Assembly (NCBI GenBank): GCA_000474255.1 | Contig: BATO01000050.1 | Coordinates: 1 to 46,602, forward strand | DNA length: 46,602 nucleotides | Direction of reading: 5' to 3' | Source: Aquipseudomonas alcaligenes MRY13-0052 | GTDB taxonomy: Bacteria > Pseudomonadota > Gammaproteobacteria > Pseudomonadales > Pseudomonadaceae | Part shown: one piece after another, positions 19,859-28,996 of the stretch | Position numbering within the stretch: the first letter of the stretch is position 1 | Layout of the letters: every line of letters starts with the position of its first letter | The notes under the pieces: model-generated | Seen by the model: the letters and a program-made list of their open reading frames with translations, nothing else | Database searches by the model: none | What the model was told of the DNA's origin: nothing | Made by a program: the position numbers and the translations under genes

Positions 19859-21001
19859 ATGGCAATAGCCTCCGGTGCCTACAAGAAAGCCCTCGAGGGC
19901 AACCAGCAACCCAAAGAGGTGCTGGTCAAGATCGACCGGGTGACCAAGCAGTTCGACGAGACCCTTGCGGTGGACGACGTCTCGCTGACCATCAACAAGG
20001 GCGAGATCTTCGCCCTGCTGGGTGGTTCCGGCTCGGGCAAGTCGACCCTGCTGCGCATGCTGGCGGGTTTCGAACGTCCCACTGAAGGTCGCATCTTCCT
20101 CGACGGCGTCGATATCACCGACATGCCGCCCTACGAGCGGCCGATCAACATGATGTTCCAGTCCTATGCGCTTTTCCCGCATATGACTGTTGCGCAGAAC
20201 ATCGCCTTCGGACTCAAACAAGATCGCCTCTCCAGCAGCGAGATCGACGAGCGTGTCACCGAGATGCTCAAGCTGGTGCAGATGACCCAGTACGCCAAGC
20301 GCAAGCCGCACCAGCTGTCTGGTGGCCAGCGTCAGCGCGTGGCCCTGGCCCGCTCGCTGGCCAAGCGTCCCAAGCTGCTGCTGCTCGACGAGCCCATGGG
20401 CGCCCTGGACAAGAAGCTGCGTTCGCAGATGCAGCTGGAGCTGGTGGAGATCATCGAGCGCGTCGGCGTGACCTGCGTCATGGTGACCCACGACCAGGAA
20501 GAGGCCATGACCATGGCCCAGCGCATCGCCATCATGCACCTGGGCTGCATCGAGCAGATCGGCAGCCCGGTGGACATCTACGAGACCCCCATCAGCCGCC
20601 TGGTGTGCGAGTTCATCGGCAACGTCAACCTGTTCGACGGCGAAGTGGTGGAGGACCTCGAGGCCCACGCCCTGATCGCCTGCCCCGAGCTGGAGCGCCC
20701 GATCTACGTCGGCCACGGCGTGACCACCTCGGTGCAGGACAAGCGCATCACCTACGCCCTGCGCCCCGAGAAGCTGCTGGTCACCACCGAGCAGCCCACC
20801 TGCGAGTACAACTGGTCGCGCGGCAAGATCCACGACATCGCCTACCTCGGCGGTCACTCGGTGTTCTACGTCAAGCTGCCCGGCGGCTCCATCGTCCAGT
20901 CCTTCGTCGCCAACGCCGAGCGTCGCGGCGCGCGTCCGACCTGGGACGATGAAGTCTTCGTATGGTGGGAGGACGACAGCGGGGTGGTGCTGCGCTCATG
21001 A
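19859..21001 (+). CDS. spuF: Polyamine ABC transporter ATP-binding protein
   Basis: 380 residues from ATG 19859, with GGGAG 7 nt upstream; the GTG at 19853 is in frame but too close to the ribosome-binding site. PotA/PotG family: Walker A GGSGSGKST at 55-63, signature LSGGQRQR from 153, LLLLDEPMGALDKKLR, HDQEEAMTMAQR, then a C-terminal TOBE-type regulatory domain. It drives polyamine uptake through SpuG-SpuH. Its stop overlaps the spuG start (ATGA). Confidence 0.95.
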   Translation: MAIASGAYKKALEGNQQPKEVLVKIDRVTKQFDETLAVDDVSLTINKGEIFALLGGSGSGKSTLLRMLAGFERPTEGRIFLDGVDITDMPPYERPINMMFQSYALFPHMTVAQNIAFGLKQDRLSSSEIDERVTEMLKLVQMTQYAKRKPHQLSGGQRQRVALARSLAKRPKLLLLDEPMGALDKKLRSQMQLELVEIIERVGVTCVMVTHDQEEAMTMAQRIAIMHLGCIEQIGSPVDIYETPISRLVCEFIGNVNLFDGEVVEDLEAHALIACPELERPIYVGHGVTTSVQDKRITYALRPEKLLVTTEQPTCEYNWSRGKIHDIAYLGGHSVFYVKLPGGSIVQSFVANAERRGARPTWDDEVFVWWEDDSGVVLRS

Positions 21002-21906
21002 AAATATCCAGCATAAAGAAGCGCCTGCCCACGGGCCGGCACGCGGTGATCGGGATTCCCTTCGTCTGGCTGTTCCTGTTCTTCCTGCTGCCCTTCGCCA
21101 TCGTGCTGAAGATCAGCTTCGCGGAAGCGGACGTGGCGATCCCGCCCTATACAGAAATCTACACCTGGGCTGAAAACCAGCTGCAGATCGCTCTCAACCT
21201 CGGCAACTACTTCATGCTGAGCGAGGACGAACTCTACCTGGCCGCCTACCTGGGCTCCCTGAAGATGGCCTTCTTCAGCACCCTGCTGTGTCTCCTGATC
21301 GGCTACCCGATGGCCTACGCCATTGCCCGTGCCGGCAAGGAAGCCCAGACCGTGCTGCTGCTGCTGATCATGATGCCGACCTGGACCGCCATCCTCATCC
21401 GCGTCTACGCCTGGATGGGCATCCTCAGCAACAACGGCCTGCTCAACAGCTTCCTGATGGGCATCGGCCTGATCAGCGAGCCGCTGCAGATCCTCAACAC
21501 CAACACCGCGGTCTACATCGGCGTGGTCTACTCCTACCTGCCGTTCATGATCCTGCCGCTGTTCGCCAACCTGGTGAAGCACGACCAGAGCCTGCTGGAA
21601 GCCGCCTCGGACCTCGGTTCGAGCAACTTCAACAGCTTCTGGAAGATCACCGTGCCGCTGTCCAAGAACGGCATCATCGCCGGCAGCATGCTGGTGTTCA
21701 TCCCGGTGGTGGGCGAGTTCGTCATCCCCGAACTGCTCGGCGGCCCGGAGACCCTGATGATCGGCAAGGTGCTGTGGCAGGAGTTCTTCAACAACCGCGA
21801 CTGGCCGGTGGCGTCCGCGCTGGCAGTGGTGATGCTGGCGATCCTCATCGTCCCGATCATCCTGTTCAACCGTAACCAAGCCAAGGAACTGGAGGGCAAG
21901 GTATGA
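20998..21906 (+). CDS. spuG: Polyamine ABC transporter permease
   Basis: 302 residues from ATG 20998, overlapping the spuF stop by 4 nt. PotB/PotH family with about six membrane spans; the EAA loop reads EAASDLGSSNFNSFWKITVP. It forms the inner-membrane channel with SpuH. Its last codons overlap the spuH start, so spuF, spuG and spuH are tightly coupled. Confidence 0.94.
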   Translation: MKISSIKKRLPTGRHAVIGIPFVWLFLFFLLPFAIVLKISFAEADVAIPPYTEIYTWAENQLQIALNLGNYFMLSEDELYLAAYLGSLKMAFFSTLLCLLIGYPMAYAIARAGKEAQTVLLLLIMMPTWTAILIRVYAWMGILSNNGLLNSFLMGIGLISEPLQILNTNTAVYIGVVYSYLPFMILPLFANLVKHDQSLLEAASDLGSSNFNSFWKITVPLSKNGIIAGSMLVFIPVVGEFVIPELLGGPETLMIGKVLWQEFFNNRDWPVASALAVVMLAILIVPIILFNRNQAKELEGKV

Positions 21907-22787
21907 AGCGCTTCAGTTTCTCCAACGTGATGCTCTGGGTCGGCCTGCTGTTCATCTACCTGCCGATGCTCATCCTGGTCATCTACTCGTTCAACGCCTC
22001 CAAGCTGGTCACGGTCTGGGGCGGTTGGTCGGTGAAGTGGTACGTCGGCCTGCTGGACAACTCCCAACTGATGAACTCGGTGATGCGCTCCCTGGAGATC
22101 GCCTGCTACACCGCCATCGCGGCGGTGGCGCTGGGCACCCTGGCGGCCTTCGTCCTGACCCGCATCCCGCGCTTCCGTGGCCGTACGCTGTTCGGCGGCC
22201 TGGTCACCGCGCCGCTGGTCATGCCCGAGGTCATCACCGGTCTGTCGCTGCTGCTGCTGTTCGTGGCCATGGCGCAACTGATCGGCTGGCCCCAGGAGCG
22301 TGGCATCGTCACCATCTGGATCGCCCACACCACGTTCTGCTCGGCCTACGTGGCCATCGTGGTATCGGCGCGCCTGCGTGAGCTGGACCTGTCCATCGAG
22401 GAGGCCGCCATGGACCTCGGGGCGCGTCCGTGGAAGGTGTTCATCCTGATCACCATCCCGATGATCGCGCCGTCGCTGGCGGCGGGCGGCATGATGTCCT
22501 TCGCCCTGTCCCTGGACGACCTGGTGCTGGCGAGCTTCGTTTCCGGCCCCGGTTCCACCACCCTGCCGATGGAAGTGTTCTCCGCCGTGCGCCTGGGTGT
22601 GAAACCGGAGATCAACGCCGTGGCCAGCCTGATCCTGCTGACCGTGTCGCTGTTCACCTTCTTCGCCTGGTACTTCAGCCGCCAGGCCGAAGAGCGCCGC
22701 AAGCGCGCCATCCAGGAAGCCATGGAATCCATGGCCGCCGAAGCCGCGTCCAGCAACAAGCGCGGTGGGGCCAGCCAACCGGCCTGA
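21903..22787 (+). CDS. spuH: Polyamine ABC transporter permease
   Basis: 294 residues, PotC/PotI family: repeated hydrophobic segments and the EAA loop EEAAMDLGARPWKVFILITIP. The start overlaps spuG by 4 nt. The C-terminal 25 or so residues are charged and alanine-rich and cytoplasmic. A strong terminator 15 bp past the stop ends the operon. Confidence 0.94.
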   Translation: MKRFSFSNVMLWVGLLFIYLPMLILVIYSFNASKLVTVWGGWSVKWYVGLLDNSQLMNSVMRSLEIACYTAIAAVALGTLAAFVLTRIPRFRGRTLFGGLVTAPLVMPEVITGLSLLLLFVAMAQLIGWPQERGIVTIWIAHTTFCSAYVAIVVSARLRELDLSIEEAAMDLGARPWKVFILITIPMIAPSLAAGGMMSFALSLDDLVLASFVSGPGSTTLPMEVFSAVRLGVKPEINAVASLILLTVSLFTFFAWYFSRQAEERRKRAIQEAMESMAAEAASSNKRGGASQPA

Positions 22788-22802
22788 GCCTCGCGGTAAC
22801 GG

Positions 22803-22828
22803 AAAAGGCCACCCTCGGGTGGCCTTTT
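22803..22828 (+). terminator. Terminator of the spu operon
   Basis: AAAAGGCCACC (22803-22813), loop CTCG, GGTGGCCTTTT (22818-22828): a perfect 11-bp stem with A- and T-tracts at its base, so it may act in both directions. Confidence 0.92.
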
Positions 22829-22855
22829 CATTTTCGTCCGCAGCGCCAGCCGTAG

Positions 22856-22873
22856 CCCGGGCTTCAGCCCGGG
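22856..22873. repeat. REP-like palindrome (GTAGCCCGGGCTTCAGCCCGGG type)
   Basis: CCCGGGCT-TC-AGCCCGGG preceded by CGTAG. It shares the CGTAG lead and CTTCAG centre with the copies near 27437 and 33577, so it is one variant of a dispersed intergenic palindrome family. It lies between the convergent spuH and GMC genes. Confidence 0.65.
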
Positions 22874-22888
22874 AACCACCGGCACGGC

Positions 22889-24538
22889 CTAGACCGCCAC
22901 CGCGACATCCTCCACGGCTTCCATCTCGGCCGCTCCACCCTGCAGGATCATCTGCGCGGCCTTCTCGCCGATCATGATGCACGGCGCATTGGTGTTGCCG
23001 CTGACCAGGGTCGGCATGATCGAGGCATCGGCCACGCGCAGGCCCTTCACGCCGCGCACCCGCAGCTGCGGGTCCACCACGCTCATGGCGTCCACGCCCA
23101 TCTTGCAGGTGCCCACCGGGTGGAACACCGTGGCGGCGTGCTCGCGGATGTACGCCAGCAGCTGCTCGTCGCTCTGCACCTCGGCGCCGGGCAGCATCTC
23201 CTGGCCACGCAGGCCATCGAAGGCGGCACCGGCGAGGATGCGCCGCGCCAGGCGGATGCCCTCCACCAGCACCTGGGCGTCCTGGGGGTCGGCGAGGAAG
23301 TTGTAGTCGATCTCGATCTCCCCCCGCGCCTTCACCCGCAGCTCGCCGATGCTGCCGGGGCGCAGCACGCAGGTGTGCACCGCGTAGCCATGGCCCCACT
23401 CGAACAGGCGGCCGCGGTGGCTGCGATAGCCCGGCACGAAGTGGAACTGCACGTCCGGCAGCGCGCCGGCCAGGGGCGTGCGGGCGAAACCGCCGGCCTC
23501 CACGTAGTTGGTGGTCAGCCAGCCCTTCCGCTGCGCCAGGTACTTGAAGGGCGACAGCAGCACGCTGGGCAGCGAGCCCCAGGAGAAGCCCAGGGTCAGC
23601 GGGCTCGGCGAGCGCACGGTGACCAGGCCGTCGAGGTGGTCCTGCAGGTTCTTGCCGACGCCGGGCAGGTCGTGGAGCACCTCGATGCCGGCGGCCTCCA
23701 GCTCCGCCCTGGGGCCGATGCCGGACGCCAGGAGCACCTGCGGCGAGCCGATGGCGCCGGCGGCGAGTATCACCTCGCGCTTGCACTCCAGGCGTTGCTC
23801 CACGCCGTCACGTTCGATCAGCACGCCCTTGGCGGCGCCGTCTTCGAGCAGCAGCGACAGCACCTTGCAGCCGGTCAGCACCTGCAGGTTCGGCCGCTCG
23901 CGCACCGGCGCGACGAAGGCGCGGTAGCTGGACAGCCGCCGTGCCTCCTTCTGCGTCAGGTTGTAGAGGCCGACGCCTTCCAGCTGGCCGCCGTTGAAGT
24001 CGTCGTTGCGTTTCAGGCCGATGGCTTCCGCCGCCTTGATGAACAGCGACGACAGCGGGTTGGGATCGCGGGCGCGGTCCACCAGCAGCTCGCCCCGGGT
24101 GCCGTGGTAGGCCAGGTCCTGGCCCAGGCGGTTGCCCTCGGACTTCCTGAACAGCGGCAGCACCTCGCGCCAGCTCCAGCCGTCGCAGCCGAGTTCGGCC
24201 CAGCGGTCGTAGTCGGAGGCGTCGCCACGGATGTAGATCATCGAGTTCATCGAGCTGGAGCCGCCCAGTGCCTTGCCCCGTGGGCAGTGCAGCTGGCGGC
24301 CGTTGAGGCGTGGCTGGGGCGCGGAGAAGAAGTTCCAGCTGAAACGCCGGCTCTTGTACAGGGTGATGGTGCCGGCCGGCGTCTGCACGCGCGGGCTGGC
24401 GTCGCTGCCGCCGGCCTCGATCAGGCAGACGCGCACGCCGGGGTCAGCGCTGAGGCGGTTGGCCAGGACGCAGCCGGCCGATCCGGCGCCGACCACCAGG
24501 TAGTCGTAACGCTGGGGGGATGGAGTCGAAGCGGGCAT
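22889..24538 (-). CDS. GMC-family FAD-dependent oxidoreductase (choline/alcohol dehydrogenase-like)
   Basis: 549 residues. The N-terminal FAD-binding fold is VVGAGSAGCVLANRLS with the downstream Glu of LIEAGG. The GMC signatures PRGKALGGSSSMNSMIYIRG and GAIGSPQVLLASGIGP are present, and the C-terminal active-site His lies in HPVGTCKMG, followed by SGNTNAPCIMIGEKAA. BetA/AlkJ-type enzymes oxidise primary alcohols to aldehydes. It follows the ATPase of a NitT/TauT transporter by 49 bp on the same strand, so it may act on the imported compound, for example an amino alcohol (inference). The specific substrate cannot be assigned. Confidence 0.88.
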   Translation of the reverse strand: MPASTPSPQRYDYLVVGAGSAGCVLANRLSADPGVRVCLIEAGGSDASPRVQTPAGTITLYKSRRFSWNFFSAPQPRLNGRQLHCPRGKALGGSSSMNSMIYIRGDASDYDRWAELGCDGWSWREVLPLFRKSEGNRLGQDLAYHGTRGELLVDRARDPNPLSSLFIKAAEAIGLKRNDDFNGGQLEGVGLYNLTQKEARRLSSYRAFVAPVRERPNLQVLTGCKVLSLLLEDGAAKGVLIERDGVEQRLECKREVILAAGAIGSPQVLLASGIGPRAELEAAGIEVLHDLPGVGKNLQDHLDGLVTVRSPSPLTLGFSWGSLPSVLLSPFKYLAQRKGWLTTNYVEAGGFARTPLAGALPDVQFHFVPGYRSHRGRLFEWGHGYAVHTCVLRPGSIGELRVKARGEIEIDYNFLADPQDAQVLVEGIRLARRILAGAAFDGLRGQEMLPGAEVQSDEQLLAYIREHAATVFHPVGTCKMGVDAMSVVDPQLRVRGVKGLRVADASIMPTLVSGNTNAPCIMIGEKAAQMILQGGAAEMEAVEDVAVAV

Positions 24539-24587
24539 GGGGCCCTCCTTGCGATTTTGCCGGGGCGGGCGTGCCGCCCCCGGGCGG

Positions 24588-25424
24588 TCAGTGCATCTCT
24601 TCGAGGTCGTCGTGGAGCAGGCCGAGGATCTCGCGCTTCATCTCGATGAAGGCGCGGTCCATCACCATGTCCAGCTCGCGTGGGCGGGGGATGGGCACGT
24701 CGAGCTCGCGTTTGATGTGGCCGGGACGGGCACCCATGACGTAGATGCGGTCGCCCAGCAGGATGGCTTCGTCGATGTCGTGGGTGACGAACACCACGGT
24801 CTTCTTGCTGTGCTCCCACACCCGCAACAACAGCTTCTGCATCTGCATGCGGGTCTGGCTGTCGAGGGCGCCGAAGGGCTCGTCCATCAGCAGGATCTGC
24901 GGGTCGTTGGCCAGTGCGCGGGCGATGGCCACGCGCTGCATCATGCCGCCGGAGAGCTGCTTGGGGTAATGCCCGGCGAAGGGTGCCAGGCCCACTTCGG
25001 CGAGGTAGAAGTCGACGATCTCCTGGCGCTCGCCCTTGGGCATGCCCTTGCGCTTGAGGCCGAACTCGATGTTCTCGCGCACGTTGAGCCAGGGGAACAG
25101 GGTGTAGCCCTGGAACACCATGCCGCGATCGGCGCCGGGCCCCTCGACCCGCTTGCCGCCGACGTAGATCGCCCCCGACGTGGGTTCGGCCAGGCCGGCG
25201 GTGAGGTACAGCAGGCTCGACTTGCCGCAGCCGGAGGGGCCCACGAGCACGGCGAACTGCTGGTCCGGCACGCTCAGGGAGACGTTCTCCAGCGCGGCGA
25301 AGGTCTTGCCGCCCGGGCTCTGGTAGCGCAGGCAGACGTTCTCCACCCGCAGGCGTTCAGTGGGGGTTGCGGCCGCAGCGGGGGCGGCCAGGGTCTGATC
25401 GTGCATGGCTGCTACTGCGCCCAT
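24588..25424 (-). CDS. NitT/TauT-family ABC transporter ATP-binding protein
   Basis: 278 residues from the ATG at 25422-25424, which has AAGGTGG just upstream and overlaps the permease stop by 13 nt; the alternative ATG at 25406 lacks a ribosome-binding site. Motifs: GPSGCGKSS Walker [16 protein letters not shown] signature, [15 protein letters not shown]. The SsuB/TauB/NrtD branch imports sulfonates, nitrate, thiamine precursors and similar compounds. Confidence 0.92.
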   Translation of the reverse strand: MGAVAAMHDQTLAAPAAAATPTERLRVENVCLRYQSPGGKTFAALENVSLSVPDQQFAVLVGPSGCGKSSLLYLTAGLAEPTSGAIYVGGKRVEGPGADRGMVFQGYTLFPWLNVRENIEFGLKRKGMPKGERQEIVDFYLAEVGLAPFAGHYPKQLSGGMMQRVAIARALANDPQILLMDEPFGALDSQTRMQMQKLLLRVWEHSKKTVVFVTHDIDEAILLGDRIYVMGARPGHIKRELDVPIPRPRELDMVMDRAFIEMKREILGLLHDDLEEMH

Positions 25425-26215
25425 GAGGCCACCTTCAGTCGGAGGAGTCGGAACAGTTGATCGGTCACCAGCCCGAGCAGGCCGATGATGGCGATGGCGA
25501 GGAAGATCACGTCCACCTGGAAGCCGCGCATGGCCTTCAGGCTGATGTAGCCCAGGCCGCTGCTGGCGGCCACCAGCTCGGCCACCACCAGGTAGGTCCA
25601 GGCCCAGCCCATGGTCACCCGCAGGGTGTCCAGCACGCCGGGCAGGGAGGCCGGGCCGAGCACGTGGAGCACCACGTCGCGGCGGCTCGAACCCAGGGTG
25701 TAGGAGGCGTTGATCAGGTCCCGCGAGACGCCCTTGGAAACGTCCGCGATCATCACCAACTGCTGGAAGAACACGCCGAAGATGATCACCGTCACCCGCT
25801 GCTCCAGGCCGATGCCGATCCACAGGATGAACAGCGGCACGAAGGAGGTCACCGGCAGGTAGCGGACGAAGTTCACCAGCGGTTCGAGGAAGGCCTGGAC
25901 GATGCGGAAGCTGCCCATCAGCAGCCCCAGCGGCACCGCCACCAGGGACGACACCGCGAAGCCGATGAGCACCACCTCGACACTCGCCAGCACGTGCTTG
26001 CCGAGGGTGCCGTCGCCGGCCAGCCGCGCGGCCGCCTCCAGCACCGCGCCCGGGGTGGGCAGGAACATCGCCGGCACCACGCCGCCGTAGGAAAGCCCGG
26101 CCCAGAGGCCGAGCACCAGCAGCCAGCCGAGGCTGCCCGCACCGAGTATCAGCTTCGCCGGCAGCTCGACCTTGGGGGTCAGGCAGCGGTTCAGCCAGGA
26201 GTGTCGAGAAGGCAT
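25412..26215 (-). CDS. NitT/TauT-family ABC transporter permease
   Basis: 267 residues, SsuC/TauC-like inner-membrane protein with about six spans. The cytoplasmic loop NASYTLGSSRRDVVLHVLGPASLP... carries the EAA-type contact helix. It is 11 bp downstream of the binding-protein gene and overlaps the ATPase gene, so the three form one operon with the GMC enzyme. Confidence 0.92.
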   Translation of the reverse strand: MPSRHSWLNRCLTPKVELPAKLILGAGSLGWLLVLGLWAGLSYGGVVPAMFLPTPGAVLEAAARLAGDGTLGKHVLASVEVVLIGFAVSSLVAVPLGLLMGSFRIVQAFLEPLVNFVRYLPVTSFVPLFILWIGIGLEQRVTVIIFGVFFQQLVMIADVSKGVSRDLINASYTLGSSRRDVVLHVLGPASLPGVLDTLRVTMGWAWTYLVVAELVAASSGLGYISLKAMRGFQVDVIFLAIAIIGLLGLVTDQLFRLLRLKVASWAQ

Positions 26216-26226
26216 GGTCGGCTCCC

Positions 26227-27210
26227 TTACTGGCTGACGAAGCGGGTGTCGACGAGGTCGTCGTAGCTGACTTCGTAGCGCTTGCCCTGCAGGGCACTCC
26301 AGGTCTCGTTGGCCAGGCGGATCACGCCCTTGATGTCACCGGGCTTGCCGGGCACGCCAAGCAGCTTCTCGCTCATGGCCTGGTCGTAGAAGCGCACGCC
26401 CTTGGCGGCGTTGGCCAGCTCCACCGGGTCGGCCAGGTAGCCGCCGACGCCCTTGGCCATGATCTCGTGGGCCTTCTCGGGGTTGTCCTGGGTGAACTGC
26501 ACGGCCTTGTACAGGCCCTTGACCAGCGCCTTCACGTCCTCGGGCTGCTTGTCGATCACATCGCAGGACAGCGCCACCACGTCGACGATCACGCCGGGGG
26601 TCGTGCTGCTGTCCACCAGCACCTTGCCTTCGCCCTTCTGGCGCACCAGCGACAGGTGCGGCTCCCAGGTCACGGCGGCGGGCACGCGGCCGGCTATGAA
26701 GGCGGTGGCGGCGTCGTCGGCCGTCATGTTCTGGATATCCAGGTCGGCCATGGTCATGCCGTTGTGCTTGAGCAGGTAGGACAGCCAGAACTGCGAGACC
26801 GAGCCCTCGTTCACCGCCACCGACTGGCCCTTGAGGTCCTTCAGGCTGGCGACCTCCTTGCCCACCAGCACGCCGTCGCCGCCGTAGCTCTCGTCCAGCG
26901 CGGCGACCGCCTTGAAGCAGAAGTCACTGGAGCGGTACTTGAGGATCTCGTCGATGGTCGAGGCCGAGCCGGAGAGCTTCCCGGAAGCCTGGGCGGCCAT
27001 GTACATCGAGGCTTCCTCGATGGTGGTCAGCTCGACATCCAGGCCCTGCTCCTTGAAGTAGCCCAGGTCGCGGGCCAGGTACAGCGTGCCGTAGCCGACC
27101 CAGGTGGTGTGGCCGATGGACAGGGTGCCCGCCTGCGCGCCGGCGGCGGAGAACGCCAGCGCGGTGCAGGTCAGGGGAAGGGTGAAGCGACGAAGCAAGG
27201 ACTGGATCAT
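26227..27210 (-). CDS. NitT/TauT-family periplasmic substrate-binding protein
   Basis: 327 residues with a signal peptide (1-27, ending AQA). The mature start, TLSIGHTTWVGYGTLYLARD, is typical of taurine/nitrate/thiamine-precursor-type receptors, and the protein has the TAAF-like AFIAGRVPAAVTWEP segment. It is the first gene of the leftward operon. Ligand is not assignable. The neighbouring GMC dehydrogenase favours a compound with an alcohol group over nitrate. Confidence 0.9.
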   Translation of the reverse strand: MIQSLLRRFTLPLTCTALAFSAAGAQAGTLSIGHTTWVGYGTLYLARDLGYFKEQGLDVELTTIEEASMYMAAQASGKLSGSASTIDEILKYRSSDFCFKAVAALDESYGGDGVLVGKEVASLKDLKGQSVAVNEGSVSQFWLSYLLKHNGMTMADLDIQNMTADDAATAFIAGRVPAAVTWEPHLSLVRQKGEGKVLVDSSTTPGVIVDVVALSCDVIDKQPEDVKALVKGLYKAVQFTQDNPEKAHEIMAKGVGGYLADPVELANAAKGVRFYDQAMSEKLLGVPGKPGDIKGVIRLANETWSALQGKRYEVSYDDLVDTRFVSQ

Positions 27211-27436
27211 TGGAACACTCCCGCATTAGTTGTTGGAATTGCTGGGCAGTACCGGCCAGGGGCCAAATTCGTTCCGCGCCCCGGCCTGCGTGGGCTCGGG
27301 GTCCTGTTCTGCTGCGGCCCCTTCCATGGGCCCTGTGTCGTTGGGTGCGTCTGATGCGGCGCATCGCCGTGGAGCGGGACCGGGTCATCGCGGCGCCGGC
27401 CCCTTTTGGCCGCCACCTGCGCGCTGTTCTCCGCTT

Positions 27437-27460
27437 CGTAGGGTGGGCTTCAGCCCACCG
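27437..27460. repeat. REP-like palindrome, GTAGGGTGGGC family
   Basis: Begins CGTAGGGTGGGCTTCAGCCC and closes with ACCG: GGTGGGCT-TC-AGCCCACC. It is opposite in orientation to the element at 27514-27552, so the pair makes a larger inverted repeat about 115 bp across. Confidence 0.75.
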
Positions 27461-27513
27461 TTTCCTCCTGCACCGGGGCCTGGAGACGGCCCCGGTTCAT
27501 CTGCTGCATCGCT

Positions 27514-27552
27514 GGTGGGCTGAAGCGGAGCGCCGCCCGGCCCACCCTACGG
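27514..27552. repeat. 39-bp composite REP element, copy 1
   Basis: Starts GGTGGGCTGAAGCGGAGCGC and ends CCCACCCTACGG. An identical 39-bp copy lies at 33789-33827, more than 6 kb away. It is probably a variant of the same palindrome family with a longer central loop. Confidence 0.75.
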
Positions 27553-27560
27553 TGCCGTCA

Positions 27561-27578
27561 TTCCCGCGAGCGCGGGAA
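27561..27578. repeat. Palindrome TTCCCGCG-AG-CGCGGGAA
   Basis: A perfect 8-bp stem 5 bp past the aminotransferase stop. It resembles a widespread proteobacterial intergenic palindrome and may act as the 3' end stabiliser or terminator of the leftward operon; no T-tract is present. Confidence 0.6.
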
Positions 27579-27582
27579 CCCA

Positions 27583-28980
27583 CTAGGCAGCGGGCAAAGC
27601 CCCCGCTTCGATCTCCTGGGCCGTGCGTTCCACCGCGCGGCGGGTCTTGTCCACCAGCTCATCCAGCTCGGCACGGGTGGCCACCAGGGCGGGCGCCATG
27701 ATCATCCGGCCCAGGGTGGCGCGAATGATCACGCCCTCCTCGAAGCCGAGGGTGCGGCAGCGCCAGGCGATGTCGTTCTCGTTGTCGAAGCGCTTGCGCG
27801 TGGCCTTGTCCTCGACGAACTGCAGGGCCGCCACCAGGCCGGTGCCCTGGATCTCGCCGATCAGCGGGTGCTTGCCGAACACCTCGCGCAGGCACTGCTG
27901 CAGGTAGGGGCCGGTGTCGTTCTTCACCTGGGTGACCACGCCCTCGTCGCGCAGCGCCTTGAGGTTGGCGATGGCCACGGCGGCAGCCACCGGGTGCCCG
28001 GAGTAGGTCAGGCCGTGGGCGAACACGCCGCCCTGTTCCACCAGCACCTCGGCGATGCGCTTGCCCAGCACCAGGCCACCCATGGGGATGTAGCCGGAGG
28101 TCAGGCCCTTGGCGATGGACAGGGTGTCGGGCTGGAAGCCGAAGTGCTGGTGGGCGAACCATTCGCCGGTGCGGCCGAAGCCACCGATCACCTCGTCCGC
28201 GCACAGCAGCACGTCGTACTGGCGGCAGATGCGCTGGATCTCCGGCCAGTAGCTCTCCGGCGGGAAGATCATCCCGCCCGCGCCCTGGAAGGGCTCGGCG
28301 ATGAAGCCGGCGACGTTGTCGGCACCCAGTTCGAGGATCTTCTCCTCCAGCTGGCGGGCGCAGCGCAGGCCAAACTCGGCCGGGGTCAGGTCGCCGCCCT
28401 GGGCGAACCAGTAGGGCTCGTCGATGTGGGCGACATCGGGGATCAGCCCGCCCATCTCGTGCATGAACTTCATCCCGCCCAGGGCGGTGGCCGCCAGGGT
28501 GGAGCCGTGGTAGCCGTTCCAGCGGCCGATCATCACCTTCTTCTGCGGCTTGCCGAGGATCTGCCAGTAGCGGCGCACGGTGCGGATCAGCACCTCATTG
28601 GCCTCGGAACCGGAGTTGGTGTAGATGGCGTGGCTGTAGTGGGTCGGCAGCAGGCTGAAGAGCAGCTCGGAGAGCTCCACCACCGCCGGGTGGGTGGTGT
28701 GGAAGAACATGTTGTAGTACGGCAGCTGCTCCAGCTGGGCGCTGGCGGCGGCGGCCAGGTCCTTGCGGCCGTAGCCCAGGTTGGTGCACCACAGGCCGGA
28801 CATGCCGTCGAGGTAGCGCTTGCCGTCGTTGTCCCACAGGTGCAGGCCTTCGCCGCGCACCATCACGCGCGGGCCTTCGGCGTTCAGCGCCTTCTGGTCG
28901 AGGAAGGCGTGGATGTGGTGCGCGGCATCGGCTGCCTGGTAGTCCTCGGTGCTGCGCTGCGGGGTGATGGGAGCGGTCAT
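27583..28980 (-). CDS. Class III aminotransferase, SpuC paralogue
   Basis: 465 residues, similar to SpuC throughout: GSEANEV, MIGRWNGYHGST, CADEVIGGFGRTG, and Schiff-base lysine in IAKGLTSGYIPMGG. This omega-transaminase family uses polyamines, beta-alanine, GABA or related amines with pyruvate as acceptor. It shares a leftward operon with an APC permease, a periplasmic binding protein and a PuuC-like aldehyde dehydrogenase, the order I recall for P. aeruginosa PA0219-PA0222. A transaminase next to an aldehyde dehydrogenase suggests two consecutive steps, amine to aldehyde to acid (inference). Confidence 0.88.
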   Translation of the reverse strand: MTAPITPQRSTEDYQAADAAHHIHAFLDQKALNAEGPRVMVRGEGLHLWDNDGKRYLDGMSGLWCTNLGYGRKDLAAAASAQLEQLPYYNMFFHTTHPAVVELSELLFSLLPTHYSHAIYTNSGSEANEVLIRTVRRYWQILGKPQKKVMIGRWNGYHGSTLAATALGGMKFMHEMGGLIPDVAHIDEPYWFAQGGDLTPAEFGLRCARQLEEKILELGADNVAGFIAEPFQGAGGMIFPPESYWPEIQRICRQYDVLLCADEVIGGFGRTGEWFAHQHFGFQPDTLSIAKGLTSGYIPMGGLVLGKRIAEVLVEQGGVFAHGLTYSGHPVAAAVAIANLKALRDEGVVTQVKNDTGPYLQQCLREVFGKHPLIGEIQGTGLVAALQFVEDKATRKRFDNENDIAWRCRTLGFEEGVIIRATLGRMIMAPALVATRAELDELVDKTRRAVERTAQEIEAGALPAA

Positions 28981-28996
28981 GGTCTTCTCCTGCTCG

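Larger units (their letters stand above)
27211..27582. other. 372-bp intergenic region with REP-type palindromes
   Basis: No credible gene. The right half holds three palindromic repeats (listed separately). The left 226 bp must contain the promoter of the leftward NitT/TauT operon, but I see no clear -35/-10 pair. Confidence 0.7.

Noticed and set aside
21534-23786. 750-codon minus-strand open frame
   Set aside because: It runs through spuG, spuH, the operon terminator and an alternate frame of the GMC gene; the real GMC frame carries all FAD and active-site motifs.
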